This document shows, in pieces, positions 6,563 through 12,583 of a stretch of 12,583 nucleotides of DNA. Under the pieces are notes generated by a model that made no database searches, was not told the origin of the DNA, and saw nothing but the letters and a program-made list of their open reading frames with translations. This DNA is from Bacteroidales bacterium. Lineage in GTDB: Bacteria; Bacteroidota; Bacteroidia; Bacteroidales; F082. The position numbers were made by a program, and so were the translations under genes. The stretch is taken from NCBI GenBank assembly GCA_024689285.1, contig JAILDR010000162.1, positions 1-12,583 on the forward strand, read 5' to 3'. Every line of letters begins with the position of its first letter. Within the stretch, counting starts at the first letter, position 1.

Positions 6563-9500
6563 ACCAATCATTTTGGCTTCCTTATTAGCGTTTTGCTTTG
6601 CCTCAAAACCACTCCGAGCAGAGCGTGTCAGGATAGAAGATGCTAAACGTGCCGCAAAGACCCTCTTGAATGGTGGCGGAGGCAGATGCAACCGCATTGA
6701 GGAGTTAACTGACATAAGTGAAGCCTTGGGTTTTCAAAACTTGTTTGTTTTCAACGGTGTCAAGGGCTATGTGGTTATGCCTAAAGACAATAATATAATC
6801 CCTATTCTGTGCTTTTCACCTGAAGGCAACCTTAATGCAGATGAAATGGGGACGTTTAGTGTATGGCTTGAACATTATGACGAACAAATACGCTATGCTG
6901 TCGAACATAGGTTGTCATCCAACGAAAATGCGGCGAGCTTTTGGGAACTGCTTATTGAAGGGGATGTGAGAGAAATCATGGATAGGGGCGCTTCCGCCCA
7001 ACTCGAAACCAACTGGGGTCAGGGTTACCCTTATAATCTCCATTGTCCCGAGAATCATGAAACAGGAATACGAAGCTATACTGGTTCTGTAGCGACAGCC
7101 ATGGCTCAAATCATGAAGAAATGGGAACACCCTATACAAGGAAAGGGCAGCCATGAAATCCTCCAACAATACGGCTATGACTATGATTATCCTCTTGAGG
7201 CGGATTTTGGGGCAACCATGTATGATTGGAGCCACATGATCAATAGGTATGAATATGGATTGATTAATAATCCTTCTGAAGAGGAGGAACAAGCTGTGGC
7301 CGAATTGATGTATCATTGCGCAATAGCCGTTGATACATGGTTTGACGATAACAAGGAGACATCTACCTGTCAAGGCAGTCATGTCTCATTAGACCCTGAA
7401 TCTTGTCATGTGATTGAGAATGCTTTTAAAGACTATTTCTATTATAAGTGCCCTTCTGCCAAAGTGCGTTCGCAGTATGAGGATCAATGGATGCAAATGT
7501 TGTTGGATGCATTGAATGCCGACCCTCCACGACCTGTGTTATATGCCGCACGTAATGATAATAATATAGAACATGCTTTTGTTTGTGATGGTGTTGATGA
7601 TTTTTTTGGAATTGTCAACCTGTTCCATTTTAGGTGGGGAATGGACGGTTTGTCTTCCACTTTCTGTTACCTCGACGAGTTGGTACCTAATAATAATCTT
7701 GAGTATCCTTCTTTTTCTCCTTATCATCTTGAAGAATTAGCCTTTTTCGGTATCGAACCTGACAGCGCCAATATCACCATCATCACCCATCCGTCTTCTG
7801 AATCTGGTTCAGTTACTTGCAATGGTCAATACTCCATCACCTCGCAACCTAATGCTGTTGTCTATAAATGTCCTAAAGGAAGCACTTTAACCTGGACTGC
7901 CTCGCCTTATCCGAATTGTGCGTTCAATGGATGGACGCAAACCAATGCTCAAGGCATTGAAGAGACGGTTTCCTTCTTTGACGAGTTGACATTGAAAGTG
8001 GAACACGATGAAATCTATACTGCCTGTTTCACCCCAAGTTACTGTAAGGTTGATATCAGTGCTGATCCTCCAGAGGGTGGAATACTAACAGGTGGAGGTG
8101 TTTTCGAATATGGTTCAGAATGTACGGTAACCGCAACCCCTTATCCTGGCTATGACTTTATTGGATGGTTTGAGGGAAACAAGGTAAAATGTCTCAATCG
8201 GGTCTATACCTTCACCGTGACCAATGCTGTTACACTGCGGGCTGAGTTCGTGTCGAATACCTACACGGTGAGCCTTTCCCCGTTGCCGTTCACCTCTTCG
8301 GGAACGGTCTCCGGCGCGGGCTCCTATCCGGCTAACACCTCGGTGACGGTGACTGCCACACCCGCGTCTGGCCATCAGTTCAGAGGATGGGTGGAGAATA
8401 ATGCTGTGGTCAGCAACAACCCTAACTATACTTTCACCATTCACAACGACCGTAACCTGTTTGCCGTCTTTGGCACGGAGTCGCAGTCGGGCATCGGCAG
8501 CGTAGTCACTAACGCCGATGGCAGCAAAGGGGTGCTCTTCCATATCGATCCCTCGGGAGTGGGGTGGATGGTGGCCTTAGATGATGCCTCTACAGGTTGC
8601 CCCTGGGGACCTTCATCCAACGTTCAGCTGCTGCCTGACCGCACCTGTGAGAACTTGGTCGCCTTGGAAGACCTTTCGGGCTTCAGAAACACAGGCCTCA
8701 TCCGCACAGAACTTGGCACTAACAACAACTACGCCGCCTCCCAGGTCGACTTCGAACATGGCTGGTATCTTCCCTCGGCGGGACAGCTGCGAAAACTCTA
8801 TTCCGCCTTGCCTTTCGTGGACTCTGTGCTTTACCGTCAAGGAGGCACCACCCTCAGCGAGGACACCTATTGGAGTAGCACCGAATATTCCAACTCGGAT
8901 GCTTCCTCGCCTATGTTCTCCATGAGCCATTCCAGCAAGACTTCCAATGGCCGTGTGAGGGCCATCCGTAACTACTTCTCACCTCAGGACAATATGATTA
9001 TCGCCATGCCCGACAGCCCTTCGCGTGGCACGGTGATGAACTATCATAATGGCATTTATTCATACGGGGAACAGGCTGCGGTGGTAGCCTATCCCAAAGC
9101 TGGCTATGTGTTCGATCACTGGTCGGAGGAGGGACTGCCAGTTTCCTATAAAAGCCCCTATACCTTCACCTTCACTCACAGCCGGCGCTTGGTTGCTCAT
9201 TTCGTGGCGTCAAGTAGTATCGGCTTAGTGGTTCACAACGCTGATGGCAGCGACGGCGTGGTGTTCTATGTGAACCCCGAAGGCACCGAAGGTCTGATGG
9301 TGGCCTTGGAGGATGCTTCGGCGGGATGCCCCTGGGGCACCAACAGCAACCTCCTTACCCTGAACGACAGGCCTCTCAATAACATTTACGCTCTGGAGGA
9401 TGTTTCGGGCTATCACAACACAGGCATCATCAGAGCCGTGCAAAACGCTGATAGCACCTACGCCGCTGGGGTGGTCGACTATGCCAACGGCTGGTATCTG

Positions 9501-12500
9501 CCCTCAGCGGGTGAGCTGCGTAAACTCTATGCCGCCCTTCCCATGATCGAGACCGCTTTGGTCAGGGCAGGGGGCAGTACCTTGACAGAAGACACCTACT
9601 GGAGCAGCACAGAGTATTCCACCTCCGACGCTTCCACACCCTCGTTCAGCATGGGCAACACTGCCAAGACCTCTTCATGCCGCGTCAGGGCTATCAGGAA
9701 ATACTTGCCTTCAAGCATCTATAAGCTGGTGGCTAAGTCGGAAGACGAGGCGATGGGTACCGTCACGGGTTCAGGCATCTATTTTTACAATGAGACTGTC
9801 ACTGTGAGTGCAGAGGCCAATGAAGGCTTCGTGTTCAAGTCGTGGACCGAGGACGGGATGGTGGTTTCCTACGATCCTGTGTATCAGTTCCCCTATACAA
9901 GGAACCGGGTGCTAGTGGCCCATTTCATGGTGGCTGGGGCCGTGGGCGACATCGTCCACAATGCCGACGGCAGCACCGGGGTGGTGTTCTATCAGAACGC
10001 CCAAGGCACCGAGGGCTGGATGGTGGCACTCAACGACGCCTCGACAGGTTGTTCCTGGGGACCACAGAATAACATCTATGCGATGCCCGATATGCTTTGC
10101 AATGATATTCGTGCTTTGGAGGATGTTTCCGGTTACAATAACACGGCGATCCTCCGGAAGATGTTGGGGACGAACAACAGCTATGCGGCTTCGGTGGTGG
10201 ATTTCGCTAACGGCTGGTATCTGCCGTCGTCGGGGCAGCTGCGTAAACTCTATGCGGCTTTGCCGATGATCGAGGAGTCTCTCCTCAACGCTGGAGGCTC
10301 GCTACTGACGGAAGATGCCTATTGGAGCAGCACCGAATACAACACCACGGATGCTTGCTCGCCCTCTTTCTCCATGAGCAACACCAGCAAGACCTCTTCG
10401 CTGCGGGTCAGGGCTGTCCGTAGCTTCCACTGCGCCAGCATCAACTCAATAAGGCTGAGGGCCAATAATTTCGCTTATGGTAATGTCACTGGATCGGGAA
10501 ACTATGAGTTTGGCGCAACGGTCAGGATCATAGCCTCGCCAAAGCCGGGTTATGTGTTCGACCGTTGGGAAGAGGACGGAAGCCCGGTGTCATACGACCG
10601 CTATTACACGTTTGAGTTTACTCGGACACGTACCTTGGTGGCGGTCTTTGTCAAAGAATACAGTGTGGGAAGTCTCGTCCAAAACGACGACGGCACCAGG
10701 GGTGTCGTGTTCTACAAATATCCTAGTGGCGGTGCATTGATGGTGGCGCTTGAGGATGCCTCCACGGGATGTCCATGGGGACTCAATGAGGATGTCACCA
10801 TCTTGGAGGACCAGTCGCCTGAGGCAGTCATGGATCTGTTGAACGACATGAACGGCAGAAACAACACCTTGAGGATTCGTGCTTGGTATGAAGGCAATAC
10901 GAACTATGCCGCGGGCAAGGTGGATTTCGCCAATGGATGGTACCTGCCTTCTGCCGGACAGCTTCGCAAGTTGTATGCTGCCTTGCCGCTGATCGAGAAA
11001 GCCATCGTGGATGCAGGCGGCACCACCTTGACGGAGGATGCCTACTGGAGCAGCACGGAACAGTCGGCTGACAAGGCCTGGACACCGTCATTTGCAATGA
11101 GCTCGTCAAACAAAACCGGCAACTGCCGTGTGAGGGCGATTCGCAGCGTGATGGGTAACGAGACCATAGCAACCAACGTGAATATCGAAGGTGGAGGCTC
11201 GGTGACTGGCGCTGGAGTGTATGACCACGGGCAGACTTGTACGTTGAAGGCAGTGCCCAACGACGGCTATGCCTTCCTCAACTGGACCAACGACAGGTCG
11301 GTGGTGTCGACCGAGCCGGAATATACCTTCACCGTGACAAGCAACCAGACCTTTACCGCCAACTTCGTCGCCAACAGCTGCAACATCACCACGGCCTTTG
11401 ATCCTGTGGGCGGAGGTGCGGTGACCGGTGCCGGTGTTTATACGATAGGGTCAACCTGCACCTTGTCAGCCACGGCTCATGCGGGCTATACCTTCTCGAA
11501 TTGGACCAAAGGAAACAGCCAAGTGTCAGACCAACCCGTTTACAGCTTCACGGTGATGGAGCCTGCCAAATACACAGCGCATTTCGTCATCAACAGCTAT
11601 GCGGTCACCGTTACTGCTTTCCCTGAAGATGGTGGCACGGTGACGGGTGCTCAGGCCTATAACTATGGTTCTGTGGCTACCTTGACGGCCACGCCATCAG
11701 AGGGTTATAGTTTCATCAACTGGACGGAAAACGGTGAGGTTGTTTCCACATCGCCATCCATGCAGTTTGTGGTGAACGGCAACAGAACCTTGGTGGCCAA
11801 CTTCTCTGTCAATGCTTTTACAGTCTCTGCCGTGGCCTATCCGTCGAATGGTGGCAGCGTTGAGGGCACTGGAGTGTACGAATATGGGACTGTAGTGACA
11901 CTGACAGCGCATCCAAACTCGCGTTATGAATTTTTCTGTTGGTTTGAGGATGAAGATGTGTTGTCGTTTGATCCTGTGTTATCGTTTGAGGTGACTGAGG
12001 ATCGTGAGATTTATGTTTTGTTTGCCGAGAATGAGGATGTCGATCAAACGGTTTCTTTAACATCTGGTTGGAACTGGTTCTCTTCTTACATCAGTTATGA
12101 TGCCAATAGTCTTGCCGATATTGAAAACCAGTTGGAAGGTTCGAATCCCTCAATCATTAAATCGCAGAACGCTTTCGTTTCCTATACCAATGGCCAATGG
12201 TCAGGTATCTTGACGGAACTCGATAACGCGGTGATGTATATGATTCAGTTGGATGATGATTGTATTCTTACGTTGACGGGTTCTTTCGTTGATCCGTCGG
12301 ATCATCCGATCACCTTGATGTCGGGATGGACCTGGATGCCATACCTAAACCTTTCGCCGTTGAGTTTGTCGGAGGCGTTTGCGAATTTCACTCCCTCAGA
12401 TGGTGACTTGATCAAGGATCAGAGGAACCATAGTGCCTATAACGCACAGTCGGGACGTTGGGAAGGTTCGCTTACCGTCTTGCAGCCGGGTCAAGGCTAT

Positions 12501-12560
12501 CTTTACCTCAACAACAGTAGTGAAACCAAGATCTTGATCTATCCGAATTCGACACCGTAA
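6552..12560 (+). CDS. Giant secreted modular protein: C10 pseudo-peptidase, InlB-type repeats and four DGR-target-like modules
   Basis: Predicted exported protein of 2002 residues. Residues 1-23 are a Sec signal peptide. About 24-130 resemble the C10 propeptide (RVRIEDAKRAAKTLL, GYVVMPKDNN). About 150-395 resemble the C10/streptopain domain: NWGQGYPYN (Gln157, oxyanion position), TGSVATAMAQIM where Ser179 stands in the catalytic Cys position, EHAFVCDG with His341, and RWGMDG where NWGWGG is usual. Proteolysis is therefore doubtful. Three InlB-like repeats follow (about 407-641). Then come four lectin-like modules (about 644-809, 888-1053, 1128-1293, 1370-1533) related to the DGR target and separated by single InlB-like repeats, then four InlB-like repeats (1540-1826), and two ~80-residue C-terminal repeats opening LTSGWNWF and LMSGWTWM. 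No T9SS signal was recognised. The start lies 11 bases inside the RT gene, pointing to cotranscription. It is probably a surface adhesin or scaffold; the ligand is unknown. Confidence 0.85.
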   Translation: MNTKPIILASLLAFCFASKPLRAERVRIEDAKRAAKTLLNGGGGRCNRIEELTDISEALGFQNLFVFNGVKGYVVMPKDNNIIPILCFSPEGNLNADEMGTFSVWLEHYDEQIRYAVEHRLSSNENAASFWELLIEGDVREIMDRGASAQLETNWGQGYPYNLHCPENHETGIRSYTGSVATAMAQIMKKWEHPIQGKGSHEILQQYGYDYDYPLEADFGATMYDWSHMINRYEYGLINNPSEEEEQAVAELMYHCAIAVDTWFDDNKETSTCQGSHVSLDPESCHVIENAFKDYFYYKCPSAKVRSQYEDQWMQMLLDALNADPPRPVLYAARNDNNIEHAFVCDGVDDFFGIVNLFHFRWGMDGLSSTFCYLDELVPNNNLEYPSFSPYHLEELAFFGIEPDSANITIITHPSSESGSVTCNGQYSITSQPNAVVYKCPKGSTLTWTASPYPNCAFNGWTQTNAQGIEETVSFFDELTLKVEHDEIYTACFTPSYCKVDISADPPEGGILTGGGVFEYGSECTVTATPYPGYDFIGWFEGNKVKCLNRVYTFTVTNAVTLRAEFVSNTYTVSLSPLPFTSSGTVSGAGSYPANTSVTVTATPASGHQFRGWVENNAVVSNNPNYTFTIHNDRNLFAVFGTESQSGIGSVVTNADGSKGVLFHIDPSGVGWMVALDDASTGCPWGPSSNVQLLPDRTCENLVALEDLSGFRNTGLIRTELGTNNNYAASQVDFEHGWYLPSAGQLRKLYSALPFVDSVLYRQGGTTLSEDTYWSSTEYSNSDASSPMFSMSHSSKTSNGRVRAIRNYFSPQDNMIIAMPDSPSRGTVMNYHNGIYSYGEQAAVVAYPKAGYVFDHWSEEGLPVSYKSPYTFTFTHSRRLVAHFVASSSIGLVVHNADGSDGVVFYVNPEGTEGLMVALEDASAGCPWGTNSNLLTLNDRPLNNIYALEDVSGYHNTGIIRAVQNADSTYAAGVVDYANGWYLPSAGELRKLYAALPMIETALVRAGGSTLTEDTYWSSTEYSTSDASTPSFSMGNTAKTSSCRVRAIRKYLPSSIYKLVAKSEDEAMGTVTGSGIYFYNETVTVSAEANEGFVFKSWTEDGMVVSYDPVYQFPYTRNRVLVAHFMVAGAVGDIVHNADGSTGVVFYQNAQGTEGWMVALNDASTGCSWGPQNNIYAMPDMLCNDIRALEDVSGYNNTAILRKMLGTNNSYAASVVDFANGWYLPSSGQLRKLYAALPMIEESLLNAGGSLLTEDAYWSSTEYNTTDACSPSFSMSNTSKTSSLRVRAVRSFHCASINSIRLRANNFAYGNVTGSGNYEFGATVRIIASPKPGYVFDRWEEDGSPVSYDRYYTFEFTRTRTLVAVFVKEYSVGSLVQNDDGTRGVVFYKYPSGGALMVALEDASTGCPWGLNEDVTILEDQSPEAVMDLLNDMNGRNNTLRIRAWYEGNTNYAAGKVDFANGWYLPSAGQLRKLYAALPLIEKAIVDAGGTTLTEDAYWSSTEQSADKAWTPSFAMSSSNKTGNCRVRAIRSVMGNETIATNVNIEGGGSVTGAGVYDHGQTCTLKAVPNDGYAFLNWTNDRSVVSTEPEYTFTVTSNQTFTANFVANSCNITTAFDPVGGGAVTGAGVYTIGSTCTLSATAHAGYTFSNWTKGNSQVSDQPVYSFTVMEPAKYTAHFVINSYAVTVTAFPEDGGTVTGAQAYNYGSVATLTATPSEGYSFINWTENGEVVSTSPSMQFVVNGNRTLVANFSVNAFTVSAVAYPSNGGSVEGTGVYEYGTVVTLTAHPNSRYEFFCWFEDEDVLSFDPVLSFEVTEDREIYVLFAENEDVDQTVSLTSGWNWFSSYISYDANSLADIENQLEGSNPSIIKSQNAFVSYTNGQWSGILTELDNAVMYMIQLDDDCILTLTGSFVDPSDHPITLMSGWTWMPYLNLSPLSLSEAFANFTPSDGDLIKDQRNHSAYNAQSGRWEGSLTVLQPGQGYLYLNNSSETKILIYPNSTP
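7770..8475 (+). repeat. Three tandem InlB-like (Listeria-Bacteroides) repeats after the peptidase-like domain
   Basis: Units at about 7770-8030, 8040-8252 and 8262-8475. Each follows the pattern of a Gly-Ser/Thr-rich turn (GGILTGGGVFEYGS), TVTATPxxGYDFxGW, a short loop, YTFTVTN and a closing xAxF. Units two and three are clear. The first is longer and more divergent. These beta-rich units usually act as spacers or adhesive stalks on the cell surface. Confidence 0.8.
8481..8979 (+). repeat. Target-like lectin module 1 of the giant protein
   Basis: Encodes IGSVVTNADGSKGVLFHI ... GWMVALDDASTGCPWG ... HGWYLPSAGQLRKLY ... YWSSTEYS ... RVRAIRNYF. The order of motifs matches the DGR target protein (GVVFYV, WAVAL, NGWYVPAIGQL, YWSSTEYS, RVRGVRAF). 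The segment between TEY and RVR is 22 residues against 32 in the target. At the DNA level it does not match the TR outside adenines, so it is a paralogue and not a present-day VR. Confidence 0.85.
8989..9206 (+). repeat. InlB-like repeat between modules 1 and 2
   Basis: Encodes a unit with SRGTVMNYHNGIYSYGEQ, AYPKAGYVFDHW and TFTHSRRLVAHFV. It is a single spacer repeat, and the same kind of unit recurs between each pair of lectin-like modules. Confidence 0.8.
9211..9710 (+). repeat. Target-like lectin module 2 of the giant protein
   Basis: Same motif series as module 1: SDGVVFYVNPEGTEG, LMVALEDASAGCPWG, DVSGYHNTGIIR, ANGWYLPSAGELRKLY, YWSSTEYSTSDAS, then CRVRAIRKYLP. It is the module most clearly similar to the target in its GVVFYV strand. 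No adenine-biased difference from the TR is seen; framework bases also differ. Confidence 0.85.
9718..9930 (+). repeat. InlB-like repeat between modules 2 and 3
   Basis: Contains AMGTVTGSGIYFYNETVTVSA, NEGFVFKSW and a closing VLVAHFMV. It has the same spacer role as the other single units. Confidence 0.8.
9934..10430 (+). repeat. Target-like lectin module 3 of the giant protein
   Basis: Encodes VGDIVHNADGSTGVVFY, GWMVALNDASTGCSWG, DVSGYNNTAILR, ANGWYLPSSGQLRKLY, YWSSTEYNTTDACS and LRVRAVRSF. The DGYNNT-like segment is shared with the DGR target. Protein similarity to module 2 is high, but codons differ at many third positions, so the duplication is not recent. Confidence 0.85.
10438..10653 (+). 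repeat. InlB-like repeat between modules 3 and 4
   Basis: Contains AYGNVTGSGNYEFGATVRII, PKPGYVFDRW and TRTLVAVFV, matching the spacer repeats after modules 1 and 2. Confidence 0.8.
10660..11150 (+). repeat. Target-like lectin module 4 of the giant protein
   Basis: Encodes VGSLVQNDDGTRGVVFY, LMVALEDASTGCPWG, NNTLRIR, ANGWYLPSAGQLRKLY, YWSSTEQSADKAWT and CRVRAIRSV. It is the most divergent of the four: WSSTEQ replaces WSSTEY. It is followed directly by the C-terminal InlB-like repeats. Confidence 0.83.
11170..12031 (+). repeat. Four tandem InlB-like repeats
   Basis: Units at about 11170-11370, 11380-11592, 11599-11814 and 11818-12031. Each has a GGGxVTGAGVYxxG-type turn, a TLxATPxxGYxFxNW strand and a closing xxAxF. 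The first three are close to each other in protein sequence. The last is more divergent and ends IYVLFAEN before the C-terminal domain. Confidence 0.85.
12043..12545 (+). repeat. C-terminal tandem repeat of the giant protein
   Basis: Two units of about 80 residues. Unit one has VSLTSGWNWFSSY, an IIKSQNAFVSY segment and WSGILTEL. Unit two has ITLMSGWTWMPYL, an LIKDQRNHSAY segment and WEGSLTVL, then GQGYLYL. The shared order (SGW-x-W, IKxQ, a Trp-Gly/Glu strand, a tyrosine-rich strand) shows an internal duplication. The function is unknown. It occupies the place where a secretion or anchoring signal would be expected. Confidence 0.65.
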
Positions 12561-12583
12561 ACCAATGTTTGTATGAATTGTTT

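Noticed and set aside
8710..8740. An AAC-rich run in module 1 (NNNY) as a second template repeat
   Set aside because: It is only three Asn codons in a conserved segment seen in other modules (GTNNSYAA), with no matching VR and no flanking RT.
8871..11145. The WSSTE...RVR segments of the four modules as further VRs of this DGR
   Set aside because: Protein motifs match, but DNA differs from the TR at many non-adenine bases, the segment is about 10 codons shorter, and the G-rich 3' end of the TR is not present. They are paralogues, not active targets.

Overview
This window looks like a chromosomal segment of a Bacteroidota organism, most likely a Bacteroidales from a gut or rumen habitat. The evidence is an ATP-dependent pckA gene, a secreted protein with cleaved-adhesin domains and a type IX secretion C-terminal signal, a C10 (streptopain-like) peptidase-related giant protein with InlB-type repeats, and Bacteroides-style promoters (TAnnTTTG boxes) instead of E. 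coli -10/-35 elements. No tRNA, rRNA, CRISPR array, IS element or phage structural gene was seen.

Layout: (1) 1-989, minus strand: the N-terminal 329 codons of phosphoenolpyruvate carboxykinase, running off the left edge. (2) 1131-3794, plus: an 887-residue secreted protein with three cleaved-adhesin/choice-of-anchor-J domains, closed by a strong rho-independent terminator (3834-3880). (3) 4026-6562, plus: a complete diversity-generating retroelement (DGR). It holds a secreted C-type-lectin-like target protein with a C-terminal variable repeat (VR, 4529-4647), an Avd accessory protein, and a DGR reverse transcriptase whose open reading frame carries the template repeat (TR, 5197-5315) in frame near its N-terminus. 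(4) 6552-12560, plus: a 2002-residue secreted modular protein starting inside the end of the RT gene. It consists of a C10-peptidase-like domain with the catalytic Cys replaced by Ser, ten InlB-like repeats, four modules paralogous to the DGR target protein, and a C-terminal tandem repeat.

The central result is the TR/VR pair. Over 119 ungapped positions there are 18 mismatches, and 17 of them fall on adenines of the TR, which is the signature of adenine-specific mutagenic retrohoming. The TR is built almost wholly of AAC/AAT codons in its variable part, so random adenine replacement gives many amino acids and no stop codons. By analogy with known DGRs, TR RNA is copied by the RT-Avd complex with errors at adenines, and the cDNA replaces the VR at the 3' end of the target gene, altering the binding face of a secreted lectin-fold protein.

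The gene order (target, avd, TR/RT, giant multi-module protein), the one promoter found ahead of the target gene, the TAATG junction between avd and the RT frame, and the 11-base overlap between RT and the giant gene suggest a single transcription unit. The giant protein contains four fixed relatives of the diversified domain, so it may share a surface or adhesion role with the target, but that functional link is inference.
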